NCBI GenBank assembly: GCA_964649415.1
Contig: CAZYSK010000016.1
Location: 1-64,000 of the forward strand
DNA from: CAZYSK01 sp964649415
GTDB lineage: Bacteria; Chloroflexota; Anaerolineae; B4-G1
Direction of reading: 5' to 3'
Length of the DNA stretch: 64,000 nt
Under the pieces are notes generated by a model. It made no database searches and was not told where the DNA came from. It saw only the letters and a list, made by a program, of their open reading frames with translations. The position numbers and the translations under genes were made by a program. The first letter of the stretch is position 1. The number at the start of each line of letters is the position of its first letter. This document shows positions 41,442 to 51,351 of this stretch, piece after piece.

Positions 41442-43175
41442 ATGAAGATGTCACAACTGTTCGGACACACGCTGCGAAAGCCCCCATCTGACGCAACGCT
41501 GACCAGCCACCAACTGGCGATGCGCGCCGGGCTCGTCCGGTTTCTGGGATCCGGGCTCTACAGCTACTTGCCGTTGGGCTGGCGCGTGGCACGGAAGATC
41601 GAGGCCATCCTGCGCGAGGAAATGGACGCGCTTGGCGCCCAGGAGATGCTGATGCCCGTCGTGCACCCGGCGGAACTGTGGCAGGCCACCGGCCGCTGGG
41701 ACAGCGTGGGGCCAGCACTGGTGCGCGTCCAAGACCGGAGTGGTCGCGACTATGCGTTGGCGATGACCCACGAGGAGGTCGTGGCCGAGCTGGCGCGCCG
41801 CGAGGTCCAGTCCTATCGCGACCTACCGCGAGTCGTCTACCACATTCAGACCAAGGTGCGGGACGAGCCACGGCCTCGGGGCGGGCTGCTGCGCGTGCGT
41901 GAGTTTCGTATGAAAGATGCATACAGCCTCGACGCCGATACAGAGGGCTTGAACGCGTTCTACCCCCAGATACTCGCCTCCTACGAGCGCGTTTTCGCCC
42001 GATGCGACCTGCACCCGGTTCCCGTGGAGGCCGATACGGGGATGATGGGCGGGGCCGATTCCCACGAATTCATGCTGCCTCACCCCGCCGGTGAGGACAC
42101 CATCTTGCGCTGCAAGTCCTGTGGCTACGCCGCCAACGCCGAGCGCGCCGAGTTTCGGCTGGCGGCGGTCGAGCCCCAGCCACTGGACGAGCCGACCCCC
42201 GTCGCCACTCCAGGTTGCGCGACAATCGCCGACGTGGCCGCCTTCATTGGCGTGCCGACGGCCCAGACGCTGAAGGCCGTGCTCTACACAATGGATCACG
42301 AACTGGTTTTCGTGCTCATCCGTGGAGATCTGGAGGTCAACGAGACCAAGCTGCAGAACGTGCTGGGCGGTGGCGAGCTGCAGCCGGCGACCGAGAAGCA
42401 TATCCGCGCCGCAGGCGCTGAGCCAGGCTATGCCTCCCCTGTGGGCCTGGAAGTACGCAAGAGCCGCAACGGACGGGGCGTGCTGGTCGTGGCCGATCGC
42501 TCGGTGGAGGCAGGGTTCAACTTCGTTGTTGGAGCCAATCAGTCCGGCTACCATCTCACAGGCGTCAACTACCCGCGCGATTTCGCCATCACGGTCCTGG
42601 CCGACTTCGCACAAGCACAGGACGGCTATCCATGCCCTCGCTGTGACGGCACGCTCGCGTCAGAGTCTGCCATTGAGCTGGGTCACTGCTTCAAGCTGGG
42701 CACACGCTACACGGACTCGGTCGGCGCGACCTACCTGGACCCGGAGGGAAAGGAACGCCCCATTGTGATGGGTTCATACGGCATCGGCGTGGGACGCTTG
42801 CTGGCGGCGGTCATCGAGAATCATCACGACGAGCACGGCATCATCTGGCCACCCGCTGTCGCCCCGTTCGACGTTCACCTGCTGACGCTGGGCACCGACG
42901 AGGCCGTGCACGCTCAGGGCGAGCAGGTCTACGAACAGCTTCACGACGCCCACTTGGACGTGCTATACGACGACCGCGAAGAGAGCGCCGGGGTCAAGTT
43001 CGCCGACGCAGACCTGGTGGGGTGCCCGGTGCGGGTGACCGTGAGCCGGCGCAGCCTGAAAGCAGGTGGTTGCGAGGTAAAGGCACGCTGGGCAGAAGAA
43101 CGCCACGTAGTGACGTCGGAGGAACTCATACAGCAAGTACGACAGATGATCGCCGGATGGAAACGGCTGCCGTAG
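41442..43175 (+). CDS. proS: Prolyl-tRNA synthetase
   Basis: Bacterial-type class II ProRS of 577 residues. The N-terminal catalytic part has LVRFLGSGLYSYLPLGW, EMLMPVVHPAELW, and motif 2 PRGGLLRVREFRMKDAYS. An inserted YbaK-like editing domain (about 225-385, ATIADVAAFIGVPTAQTLKAV) removes misacylated Ala-tRNA. Motif 3 is GSYGIGVGRLLAAVIE, followed by the anticodon-binding domain (about 470-570). ATG 41442 has GGAGG seven bases upstream. It appears monocistronic; the next genes are convergent. Confidence 0.97.
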   Translation: MKMSQLFGHTLRKPPSDATLTSHQLAMRAGLVRFLGSGLYSYLPLGWRVARKIEAILREEMDALGAQEMLMPVVHPAELWQATGRWDSVGPALVRVQDRSGRDYALAMTHEEVVAELARREVQSYRDLPRVVYHIQTKVRDEPRPRGGLLRVREFRMKDAYSLDADTEGLNAFYPQILASYERVFARCDLHPVPVEADTGMMGGADSHEFMLPHPAGEDTILRCKSCGYAANAERAEFRLAAVEPQPLDEPTPVATPGCATIADVAAFIGVPTAQTLKAVLYTMDHELVFVLIRGDLEVNETKLQNVLGGGELQPATEKHIRAAGAEPGYASPVGLEVRKSRNGRGVLVVADRSVEAGFNFVVGANQSGYHLTGVNYPRDFAITVLADFAQAQDGYPCPRCDGTLASESAIELGHCFKLGTRYTDSVGATYLDPEGKERPIVMGSYGIGVGRLLAAVIENHHDEHGIIWPPAVAPFDVHLLTLGTDEAVHAQGEQVYEQLHDAHLDVLYDDREESAGVKFADADLVGCPVRVTVSRRSLKAGGCEVKARWAEERHVVTSEELIQQVRQMIAGWKRLP

Positions 43176-43184
43176 GGGCAGCTA

Positions 43185-43204
43185 TGCCGGCTAGATGCTG
43201 GCGA
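43185..43204 (-). repeat. Degenerate family B hairpin repeat after proS
   Basis: On the minus strand this reads CGCCAGCATCTAGCCGGCAT, matching the 55828 copy except at two positions. It lies in the 49-base gap between convergent genes; two base pairs of the stem are lost. Confidence 0.5.
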
Positions 43205-43224
43205 TCCATCATGCGACCGATGCG

Positions 43225-43701
43225 TTAGTCGCCGCCTGCACCCTCGGCCAGACCGACGATGCGCTTATACCCGTTCTGTATCAGCCCGGCTAGTTCTTTG
43301 GCCATGTACGCGTACTCCAGGCGGGTACCACCGTATGGGTCATAGATGTCGTACTCTTTCCCGATCATCTCGCTGATCAGGTGCACTTTGGACGCATGCT
43401 CGGGGAAGGAAGCGCCCAGCGCCTCGGCATGACTCCGCGTCATAGCCAGTACCAGGTCGGCCTCAGACATCAATTCAAGTGTAACGTTGCGCGAACGGTG
43501 GCCGCTCAGGTCTATGCCGCGTTGGGCCAGCTCATCAATGGCGTACGCACTCGCCGGTCGTCCTTCGGGTGCCCAAACTCCGGCAGAAACGACACGCCAG
43601 CCTCGCCTGGTCTCGTCGGAGCCGAGCCGGTCCCGGAGCAAGGCCTCCGCTGTGGGAGAGCGGCAGAGATTCCCCGTGCAGATAAAGAGCACCGTCGGCA
43701 T
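43225..43701 (-). CDS. Low-molecular-weight protein-tyrosine-phosphatase family protein
   Basis: The P-loop C8-T-G-N-L-C13-R14-S lies at the N terminus (LFICTGNLCRSP), and the general acid is in DIYDPYGG near residue 125. The family includes tyrosine and arginine phosphatases. It has 158 residues. ATG 43701 overlaps the stop of the upstream gene as TGATG, so the two are translationally coupled; a GTG one codon earlier is possible. Confidence 0.92.
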   Translation of the reverse strand: MPTVLFICTGNLCRSPTAEALLRDRLGSDETRRGWRVVSAGVWAPEGRPASAYAIDELAQRGIDLSGHRSRNVTLELMSEADLVLAMTRSHAEALGASFPEHASKVHLISEMIGKEYDIYDPYGGTRLEYAYMAKELAGLIQNGYKRIVGLAEGAGGD

Positions 43702-44852
43702 CACGTCACCCCGTCATCAACCCGCTGCGCTTCCCCGCTACAAGCGCCGGCCTCGAATGACTCGAGCAGCGCCATCAACCCACCGGCCACAACGGAGTGC
43801 CCACCCAACACCACCGGGACTCGCGCCTCCGCCGCTGCGCGCGTGAAACGGCGCAAGAAAGGCTCGGTCACCCTATCCCACCGGTGCAAGTCGGAGTTGA
43901 AGCGGTCAACCGCAGACGGCCACAACCCGCGCGCTGCCAAGACCACGCGGTTGTCAAACAGCACCCCACCGCACAGCTCAGCCAACTCGTCAAACAGACG
44001 ATCAACACCCACCAGATCCACGTAATCGGACAGCAGCGAACGCACCTCTCCCCGTTCCTGCCGGCCACTGGCCCGCATACCCCGCTCCTCGGCGAAGACG
44101 CGCACCCAGCAACGGGTCGCCCGCTCGAGCGCCGCCCACGCCGCCGATGAGGCACGGCCCACGACAGCCAGGCTTCCGCCCGCGCGCCCCATCTCCTCAA
44201 GCACGCCGTCCAGCCACGGTGCTTCCCAGCCCAGACCATCGAGGAAACGGCCCAGACAGGGCCCGACATCTGGGTGGCGTTGCACAATCAGCAGGTCGAC
44301 CGGCGTGTCTAGATCAAAACGCGCCGCCGCCGATGGAGCAAGGCTCTCGTGAGGCAGCCCGCCCCTGTGAGCCAACACCCACGCTATGGCGTTGTCATTG
44401 GCCTCCGGGGCCAGAAGGTGGGCGGACTCCATCGCCGGGGCAAACCCCACCCAATCACAGGAATGCAGGTTATTGGCCAGCACGAGTCGCTCCGAACTGC
44501 GCAGTCGGTCCAGTATCTCACGCCAACGGTCGAGGCGCATCAGCGGAGCCGAGGCTCCCCCGCTGCAAAGCGCGCATTCCACCCCATACCGCGAGATCAG
44601 GCCGGCCAGCCGCCGTCCGAAATGGAACGGCTCGCCCGGTGGATCGATATCCACCTCGACAGGCAGGTCGGCCAGCGTGTCACCCCAGCCCGCATCGTCG
44701 GTGGCCACCACAGCCCGGCCAACCATACCCGTGCGCAGCAGCAGATCCAACAGATCGCGCGCCGCAGCCCGGTGTGCTCTATCCAGCGCCCGCTCCACCT
44801 CGCACTGCCCCCATCCCCCTACAAAGAGGATCAAGGTCACATCCCTGGTCAA
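43701..44852 (-). CDS. Hypothetical protein, possibly nucleotidyltransferase-like
   Basis: A 383-residue protein I do not confidently recognise. The N-terminal half (about 1-215) resembles the GT-A fold of sugar or cofactor nucleotidyltransferases: strand VTLILFVGG, GRAVVATDD, LANNLHSCDWVGFA and the ARFDLDTPVDLLI segment (compare 'DIDTPEDL' in MobA/CofC-type enzymes). The C-terminal half is Arg/Ala-rich without a known domain, but GGHSVVAGGLMALLESF near the end looks conserved. The start is TTG 44852 with GGAGGGG upstream, or GTG 44840. It is coupled to the phosphatase gene. Confidence 0.55.
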   Translation of the reverse strand: MTRDVTLILFVGGWGQCEVERALDRAHRAAARDLLDLLLRTGMVGRAVVATDDAGWGDTLADLPVEVDIDPPGEPFHFGRRLAGLISRYGVECALCSGGASAPLMRLDRWREILDRLRSSERLVLANNLHSCDWVGFAPAMESAHLLAPEANDNAIAWVLAHRGGLPHESLAPSAAARFDLDTPVDLLIVQRHPDVGPCLGRFLDGLGWEAPWLDGVLEEMGRAGGSLAVVGRASSAAWAALERATRCWVRVFAEERGMRASGRQERGEVRSLLSDYVDLVGVDRLFDELAELCGGVLFDNRVVLAARGLWPSAVDRFNSDLHRWDRVTEPFLRRFTRAAAEARVPVVLGGHSVVAGGLMALLESFEAGACSGEAQRVDDGVT

Positions 44853-44939
44853 ACAAGCCCCTCCGATTCATAAAGGGGGGCCGGCTGACGCCGAACCCCC
44901 CGGTTCAGGTGTATAGGAAAACACCCAGGCCCGAACCCA

Positions 44940-45476
44940 TCAAGCGATTTCGGGCTGCAAAAGGCCATAGTTTCCATCTTTGCGCTTGTACACGACGTTA
45001 ATCGCATCCTCGTCGACATCCAGAAACACGTAGAAGTGGTGCCCCAACAACTCCATCTGCTCGATAGCTTCCTCTCGACCCATCGGCCGAAGCTCAAAAC
45101 GCTTGATGCGCACGATCTCACCCTCGGTTGATTCCACAGGCTCCTCGATGGGCAACTCATCAACCGCTGCATGCCACCGGTCTTGACGTCTTCCCTTGTA
45201 GCGCGCAATCTGACGATACATCTTATCCATAACAGTATCAATCGACGTGAATATGTCTTGACTGCGCTCTTCAGCGCGTAGAATCGTGCCGCGTGCCCGT
45301 ACCGTCAGTTGCGCCACCTGACCATCGTTGGCGCTGCGCGTCTTCTCCACCGCCAGATCAACCCGCGCTTCATCAATGCTGGGCAAGTAACGATCCAACT
45401 TCCCAACCTTGCGCTCCACGTGCTCTCTCAAACGCGGAGTCACCTCCAGGTTCTTGGCGTAGATAGAAACGTCCAT
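44940..45476 (-). CDS. hpf: Ribosome hibernation promoting factor, long form
   Basis: The 178-residue protein has the N-terminal S30AE domain (MDVSIYAKNLEVTPRLREHVERK begins it; about 1-100) that sits in the decoding channel, and the C-terminal dimerisation domain (about 122-175, IVRIKRFELRPM, FYVFLDVDEDAINVVYKRKDG) that joins two ribosomes into 100S particles. ATG 45476 follows TAAGGAGG. Confidence 0.95.
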   Translation of the reverse strand: MDVSIYAKNLEVTPRLREHVERKVGKLDRYLPSIDEARVDLAVEKTRSANDGQVAQLTVRARGTILRAEERSQDIFTSIDTVMDKMYRQIARYKGRRQDRWHAAVDELPIEEPVESTEGEIVRIKRFELRPMGREEAIEQMELLGHHFYVFLDVDEDAINVVYKRKDGNYGLLQPEIA

Positions 45477-45666
45477 TGACTTCCTCCTTACGGTCTCATG
45501 CTACATCCAGCGTCTAATAGCCCCCCTACGGGAAAACGTGCTGAGACTGTCCCCTCCACGGCACTCCAGCAGACCCACCGACGGACGCCGCCGATGCCGA
45601 CGCCGACCACAGGCGGTTGGGCAGACGGTCGGGAGCGGTCGGTATCCGCGTCTACACCGAACACCC

Positions 45667-46392
45667 TCAGTGCGCACGGGCAAGCGTCAGCGCCCGCACA
45701 GCGCGCGCCCCTCCTTCCTCATACAAAGCCACCGCACATGCATCCAGCGTAGCACCCGTCGTACACACGTCATCAAGCAGCAAGACCTCCTTGTCTGCCA
45801 GGGAACGGCTGGTGCAACGGAACGCATCGTGCACGTTCTTCCTCCGCTGTACTGCGTTAAGATTGACTTGCGATGCTGTCGAGCGGTGCCGTACGAGCGT
45901 CCGCTCGTCCACCGCCAGGCCAACCCGGCGGCCCATCTCACGTGCCAACAGCGCCGCCTGGTTGAACCCGCGCTCTCGCAGACGAGCGCTATGCAGCGGA
46001 ACAGGGACCAAGACATCGACCGGCATAGGATGCTGCGCCCAGTATGCCGTCATCAGTTCGGCCAGAGGCTCAACCAACGCCGTACAGCGATGATACTTGA
46101 GGCGGTGCACCGCTTCGCGGAGCACGCCTTCGAAATACGCCACCGACCGTATGCATTCGATCTTCAAGGGGGAAACCCGGCAGCGCGCGCAGAGGCCGGC
46201 GTCCACAACTGGGTCGCCACAACATCCGCAGACAGGAGGCTCGACCAAGGAGATTTGGCTCCGACACTCGGCGCACAACCACTCGCCCACCCGGTGGCAG
46301 CCGACGCATCGCGGGGGAAGAAGAACGTCAAGAAACTGACTACAAAGACCGCGCCAATGGAGACTGACTGTCTCAATAACCGACACAGGCAC
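45667..46392 (-). CDS. comF: ComF family phosphoribosyltransferase-like protein
   Basis: The 241-residue protein begins with a four-plus-four Cys zinc finger (CVGCHRVGEWLCAEC and CGCCGDPVVDAGLCARC), then YFEGVLREAVHRLKY, DVLVPVPLHSARLRERGFNQ and the PRPP-binding VLLLDDVCTTGAT. ComF helps natural transformation in several bacteria. Here it lies just downstream of the pilus operon, though Tad pili are not the usual transformation pilus. Start GTG 46392 lacks a strong ribosome-binding site. Confidence 0.9.
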   Translation of the reverse strand: MPVSVIETVSLHWRGLCSQFLDVLLPPRCVGCHRVGEWLCAECRSQISLVEPPVCGCCGDPVVDAGLCARCRVSPLKIECIRSVAYFEGVLREAVHRLKYHRCTALVEPLAELMTAYWAQHPMPVDVLVPVPLHSARLRERGFNQAALLAREMGRRVGLAVDERTLVRHRSTASQVNLNAVQRRKNVHDAFRCTSRSLADKEVLLLDDVCTTGATLDACAVALYEEGGARAVRALTLARAH

Positions 46393-46444
46393 AGAACCCT
46401 ATCTTCAACATCGGTTTCCGCACCAGCCTGTGGAGCGGCGGAAA

Positions 46445-47392
46445 CTATGGCAATATCGAACCACTCCCCATGAACATGTCCTTGATCGTCAGCGCAGCCG
46501 GCCCCAGAAGGACAATGAAAATAGAGGGGAAGATCAGGAAAGCGATCGCGGGCAACATCTTGATCGGCGCCTGGCGGGCCAACTCCTCTGCCCGCTGACG
46601 ACGCCGTACTCGCATCTGATCCGATTGGATGCGCAGCACCCGGGCAATACTGACACCTAGTTGATCCGCCTGGATAATGGCCGCCACGAAGGTGGATACG
46701 TCCGCCACTTCCATGCCGTCTGCCATGTCGCGCAGCGCCTCGCGCCGCAACTTGCCCAACTGGATCTCCTGAATCACCCGATTGAACGCCATGCTCAGTT
46801 CGTTATCCCACTTCTCAGCTACCTTGGACATGGCCATGTCGAAGCCCAGGCCCGCTTCCACACAGATCGTCAGCAGATCAAGCGCATCGGGCAGCGATAC
46901 GATAATCTCCTTCTGCCGCTTCCCGATCTTGCTGCGCAGTGACAACACCGGCATGTAGTAGCCCAATCCGGTCCCAGCCACGGGCAGCAGGATGCGCTGC
47001 ACCAGGGGCAACTGACCCGCGACGAAAGACAGCGCAAGCCCCAGCCCTCCAAATAGGATCGCTGCCAGCACACGCAGACCCAGGAAGCGGGTGAGATCGT
47101 AGGGATTGCCCGCCAAGTCAAGCCTGTGCTGCAGCGTCTCCCTGGTCTTCGCTGGCGAGAAGCGCATCACGAACGCCGCCAGCCCTGCAAGCAGGGGCAT
47201 TAGCACACGCTCGGTGAAAGGCTGGGATAGTTCGATTTCCTCCAGTGTTGGGGGACGTTCCAATGTCCCGAAGTCTGCGAGGCGATCCTCGATGCTGGAG
47301 GTAGACTGCCGCGACCTTAGCATGCCAACGACGAACAGAACCAGGCCGCCCAGGACAAGCACACCCAAACAGATGAACAGACCAGATGACAT
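46445..47392 (-). CDS. tadC: Tad pilus platform protein TadC
   Basis: Type II secretion F-domain protein of 315 residues with four hydrophobic segments (near 5-25, 70-90, 108-150 and 285-310). The T2SSF domain includes LPDALDLLTICVEAGLGFD and LGVSIARVLRIQSDQMR. It forms the inner-membrane platform with TadB on which the TadA ATPase acts. It is the last gene of the five-gene operon starting at cpaB. Confidence 0.93.
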   Translation of the reverse strand: MSSGLFICLGVLVLGGLVLFVVGMLRSRQSTSSIEDRLADFGTLERPPTLEEIELSQPFTERVLMPLLAGLAAFVMRFSPAKTRETLQHRLDLAGNPYDLTRFLGLRVLAAILFGGLGLALSFVAGQLPLVQRILLPVAGTGLGYYMPVLSLRSKIGKRQKEIIVSLPDALDLLTICVEAGLGFDMAMSKVAEKWDNELSMAFNRVIQEIQLGKLRREALRDMADGMEVADVSTFVAAIIQADQLGVSIARVLRIQSDQMRVRRRQRAEELARQAPIKMLPAIAFLIFPSIFIVLLGPAALTIKDMFMGSGSILP

Positions 47393-47410
47393 CTCGCCCC
47401 CCCTCAGGTG

Positions 47411-48358
47411 CTACACTTCAATCTGCACCACCTTGTTGATGGCGACGAAACCCAGAATGATACCCAAGACCGCCACGCCGACCATCACAAGACCGCAGAC
47501 ATCCTCGAACAGCCTACCCATGAACTCAGGATTGATTAGGTAGATGATGGCCGTGAGAACGGCCGGCACCATGGCAATCATGTAGCCCGAAGCCCGGCTT
47601 TGGCCTGTAAGCGCCCGGATCTCGCCCTTGATGCGCACCCGTTCGCGGATCGTGAAACTGATCGAGTCCAGCACTTCCGCGAGGTTACCACCCACCTCGC
47701 GCTGTACGTTGATCGCCGTGATCATCATGTCGAGGTCCTCGCTGGGCACCCGGCGGAGCATGTGGTCCATGGCCTCCTCCAGCCCGATGCCGAACTGGAC
47801 TTCTTGAACAACCCGCGCAAACTCATCTGAGATCGGCGGTCCCATCTCCCGCGACACCGCCTCCATCGCCTGCATGACACTGTAGCCCGCGCGGATACCG
47901 TTCACCATCAGGTTAATCGTGTCGCTCAACTGGTTGTTGAACGCCTTCAAGCGCCGCCGACGCAGAATCCGAACGTAGAATCGGGGACCGAAGAACGCTG
48001 CCAAGCAGACACCAGCGGTGATAATCAAGTCCCGCTTCAGGAAATAGGCCACGCCCCCACCAGCCATGATCAGAATGAGGGTGGCAGCCATAAACTCGCC
48101 CACAGTGACCTTCAGGTCTGCCCGCGCCAACTGTGTCGCCAGGTCAGCGCCCACACCCCGGCTGGTCAGCGCACGATCCAGCGCATCACCGATAGGCGTC
48201 CTACGAGGCACAGCCCCGGCCTGCGCGGCAGTCGCCTCCTCGATGAGGCCCAATCTCTCCTCAACGAAAGACCGGTCTGCGCGACGCGAGGCGATTACTC
48301 CGACCAACACAACGACCGCCCCGATCGCTGCCACCGCAATCGGTATCAACCAGGTCAT
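47411..48358 (-). CDS. tadB: Tad pilus platform protein TadB
   Basis: A 315-residue F-domain membrane protein paralogous to TadC: an N-terminal helix, a second hydrophobic pair near 90-130, the conserved LSDTINLMVNGIRAGYSVMQAM and VQREVGGNLAEVLDSIS, and two C-terminal helices. It lies 18 bases upstream of tadC and 145 bases after tadA; that spacer holds nothing obvious. Confidence 0.93.
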   Translation of the reverse strand: MTWLIPIAVAAIGAVVVLVGVIASRRADRSFVEERLGLIEEATAAQAGAVPRRTPIGDALDRALTSRGVGADLATQLARADLKVTVGEFMAATLILIMAGGGVAYFLKRDLIITAGVCLAAFFGPRFYVRILRRRRLKAFNNQLSDTINLMVNGIRAGYSVMQAMEAVSREMGPPISDEFARVVQEVQFGIGLEEAMDHMLRRVPSEDLDMMITAINVQREVGGNLAEVLDSISFTIRERVRIKGEIRALTGQSRASGYMIAMVPAVLTAIIYLINPEFMGRLFEDVCGLVMVGVAVLGIILGFVAINKVVQIEV

Positions 48359-48503
48359 CGCTTACTCCCCATCTGCACAGTCGAGACACTTATGGCTACG
48401 ATGGTGAACGGTACACCTGTAGCACTCACAACCACCCGTTGACGCAAGCTCCCGGGAAGAAACGCCGTCCCTCTTGTTGATCCGTCCCCACGCTCAGACC
48501 AGA

Positions 48504-49877
48504 TCAATACCGCCCCCGCTGGCCTATCCCGAAAATGCTGGGGGGCAGATGCACGCCCGCTCCCTCAATTCGCTCCATGAACTTAGGCCGCAGCCCTGTC
48601 GGCCGCAGCGCACCAATCACCCGGCCGCTCTCGTATCCCACCCGCTCGAACTTGAAGATATCGGACATGGTGATCACGTCGCCCTCCATCCCCTGAACCT
48701 CGCTCACAGCGACGCACTTACGACTCCCGTCCTGCATGCGCTCCAACTGGATGATCACATTCAACGCGGATGCAATCTGCTCACGGATGGCCCGGTGGGG
48801 TAGTTCCATCCCTGCCATCAGAACCATGTTTTCCAGGCGGGCCGTCGCCTCGCGGGGACTGTTCGCGTGGATGGTGGTCAGGCTGCCCTCGTGACCGGTA
48901 TTCATCGCCTGAAGCATATCGAAAGCCTCAGGTCCCCGGCACTCACCCACGACGATGCGATCCGGGCGCATTCGTAGGCTGTTGATCACCAGGTCCCGGA
49001 TGTTGATCGCACCTCTGCCCTCGATGTTCGGTGGGCGCGACTCCAGCGTCACGACGTGCTCCTGACGCAGTTGCAGTTCGGCCGCGTTCTCGATGGTAAT
49101 GATACGCTCAGAGCCAGGGATGTAGCCAGAGAGAACGTTCAGAAATGTCGTCTTGCCGGTGCCAGTACCGCCCGAGATGATGATGTTCAACTTCGCCAAG
49201 ACGCACGCCTTCAACAACTCCATCGTCTGTGCGCTGACGGTGCCCAACTCAATCAACCGATCCACCGTGAGGGGAATCTTGAAGAACTTACGGATGGTGA
49301 GCACCGGCCCAATCAAGGAGATCGGCGCGATCACCGCGTTCACTCGGGAGCCGTCCGGCAGGCGCGCGTCTACGTATGGCTGACTCTCGTCGATGCGCCG
49401 CCCCAAGGGGGCGACGATGCGCTCAATGATGCGCATCAAGTGGTCATCCGACTCAAAGACAGCATTGGTGCGCACGATCTTCCCCTCGCGCTCGACGTAG
49501 ATGTTCTTGGCCCCGTTCACCATGATCTCAGTGATCGTGGGGTCGGCCAGAAAGGGCTCAAGTGGTCCGAAGCCGAGTATCTCGGCGACAATCTGCTCGA
49601 ACAGTCGCTGGCGCTCAGCGCGGCTCAGGACGATGTGCTCCTCAGCCAGGATGTTGTGATACATCTCCTCGATCGTGTTGCGCACTTCATCCGACCTGGA
49701 GACATCCATCGACGGATCCAGTTCCGCGATCAGCTTATTCTGTATACGTGTCTTAAGATCCAGATAAGCATCACGCGCAGGAGAAGCGGGCTGGCGACGC
49801 AGGCGCATCTCCGCCAGCTCCGCAGGCTTGCGCGTAGTCGTCTGTTTCTCCCGCTCAATTCGTTTCAACAGTGACAT
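48504..49877 (-). CDS. tadA: Tad pilus assembly ATPase TadA
   Basis: CpaF-type secretion ATPase of 457 residues. Walker A is SGGTGTGKTTFLN (about 233-245), the Asp box ITIENAAELQL, Walker B RPDRIVVGECRGPEAFD and the His box GHEGSLTTIHAN follow in order. It powers Flp pilin polymerisation. ATG 49877 follows GGAGGTGGGG. Confidence 0.96.
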   Translation of the reverse strand: MSLLKRIEREKQTTTRKPAELAEMRLRRQPASPARDAYLDLKTRIQNKLIAELDPSMDVSRSDEVRNTIEEMYHNILAEEHIVLSRAERQRLFEQIVAEILGFGPLEPFLADPTITEIMVNGAKNIYVEREGKIVRTNAVFESDDHLMRIIERIVAPLGRRIDESQPYVDARLPDGSRVNAVIAPISLIGPVLTIRKFFKIPLTVDRLIELGTVSAQTMELLKACVLAKLNIIISGGTGTGKTTFLNVLSGYIPGSERIITIENAAELQLRQEHVVTLESRPPNIEGRGAINIRDLVINSLRMRPDRIVVGECRGPEAFDMLQAMNTGHEGSLTTIHANSPREATARLENMVLMAGMELPHRAIREQIASALNVIIQLERMQDGSRKCVAVSEVQGMEGDVITMSDIFKFERVGYESGRVIGALRPTGLRPKFMERIEGAGVHLPPSIFGIGQRGRY

Positions 49878-49935
49878 TACCCCACCTCCGTAACCACCTG
49901 ACCCGTCGCGCCTGCCCGGCAGCGGTCATACGCCA

Positions 49936-51267
49936 CTACCCGAAGACGCGCCGCAGCCTCAGCCGTCCCGTGTCTCCCGCGGCCACCGTTTCCTCTTCCT
50001 GTTCCTCTGGTTCAGGCGTCAACGCGCCCTCAACGTGCTCGGCAAGGCGCACGATGCCCTGGGAAACGGGCCTACTTTGATCACGCAGGATAAAGGGTAC
50101 ACCGTGATTGATCGCAGCCAGTACCATCTGCTCGTCCAGAGGAATCTGCGCAGCCACAGGCATCATAGCCTGCTCGATCTGCTCCACCCGTATGCCCGTG
50201 CGCCGGTCCACGCCATTGACAACCAACGCAATCTTCTCCGTCGGGTAGTTGAGTTGGGAGGCCACTTCAAGAAACAGGCGAGCGCTCTTGATGGATGGGA
50301 TGTTCGGCATCACAACAAGTACAATCAACGCGGCAGAATCAAACGCCGTCAGCGCGACGTCGTCTAGCCAACTCCACATATCCACGACAATGATGTCGAA
50401 GTCTTTGCGCATCATGCTCAGGATAGCGCCAAACGGCGAGTCTCCCCCCCCACCCTCGCCCGGGGACGCTCGCGTCAGCAGGTCCTCGGCCGACTCTGGA
50501 TGTGGCGGAGCCAGCAACACTTTGAGACCGGTCCTGTGAGAGGCCATCACGCTGTTCAGCATATCGCTGTCCAAGTCGCCGATGTGGGGAGCCAGGTCTG
50601 CTGCACTCCGACTGGCCTGGAGATTGAGCATCACCCCCACATCCCCGAACTGGAAACTGGCATCCATGAGCGCAACTTTCTGCACCCCACTGCCCATCTG
50701 CTGCAATGCAATCGCCAGGTTGACTGCGATCGTCGTGCACCCCACGCCGCCCTTGGGGCTATAGACAGCGACCACGTTTCCGTCGCGCTGAGGTTTGGCC
50801 TCCTGAGGTCTGGCACGCCGGTCACCCGGCGACGCAGCCACGGGACGGGTCTTCGCCATCTCGTAGACCCGACGGATGGTGCTCATCAACTCGTCGCCGC
50901 TGGGCGGCTTCGTGAGGAAGTCCCGTGCACCTGCCAACATCGCCCGGCGCAGGTAGTCGGTCTCGCCCTGCACGGAGAGCATCACCACCTGGGTCGCCGG
51001 GACCTCCCGCATGATGGCCTCTGTCGCAGCAATACCATCCATATCAGGCATGTTGATGTCCATCAGGACGATATGCGGCCTGAACTCCTTGGCCAGCTCG
51101 ATGCCCTCTCTGCCCGAGGACGCCGCACCGACAACCTCTATGCTGGCGTCGAAGGAGAGCAGCTTGCGCAGATTCTCCCTCGTCTCGGCGATATCGTCGA
51201 CAATCAACAACCGGATTCGCTCTTGCTCCACCTGCGTCAATACCTCCCCACGATTAGGAGACGTCAT
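49936..51267 (-). CDS. tadZ: TadZ/CpaE: receiver domain fused to ParA-like ATPase
   Basis: Residues 15-135 form a response-regulator receiver domain with acidic pocket (IVDD), phospho-acceptor Asp in IVLMDINMPDMDG and K in DFLTKP, all apparently functional. Residues 160-410 are a MinD/ParA-like ATPase with VYSPKGGVGCTTIAVN. TadZ places the pilus at the cell pole. Many TadZ proteins have degenerate receivers, so an intact one suggests control by phosphorylation. Confidence 0.93.
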   Translation of the reverse strand: MTSPNRGEVLTQVEQERIRLLIVDDIAETRENLRKLLSFDASIEVVGAASSGREGIELAKEFRPHIVLMDINMPDMDGIAATEAIMREVPATQVVMLSVQGETDYLRRAMLAGARDFLTKPPSGDELMSTIRRVYEMAKTRPVAASPGDRRARPQEAKPQRDGNVVAVYSPKGGVGCTTIAVNLAIALQQMGSGVQKVALMDASFQFGDVGVMLNLQASRSAADLAPHIGDLDSDMLNSVMASHRTGLKVLLAPPHPESAEDLLTRASPGEGGGGDSPFGAILSMMRKDFDIIVVDMWSWLDDVALTAFDSAALIVLVVMPNIPSIKSARLFLEVASQLNYPTEKIALVVNGVDRRTGIRVEQIEQAMMPVAAQIPLDEQMVLAAINHGVPFILRDQSRPVSQGIVRLAEHVEGALTPEPEEQEEETVAAGDTGRLRLRRVFG

Positions 51268-51351
51268 ACACGCTGGAACATCATATCCCTGCGTCTGCCA
51301 CCGTTCTCAGTGAGCACACCTATCCCCGTGCCGTGCCTGAAGAGCCTGGGC

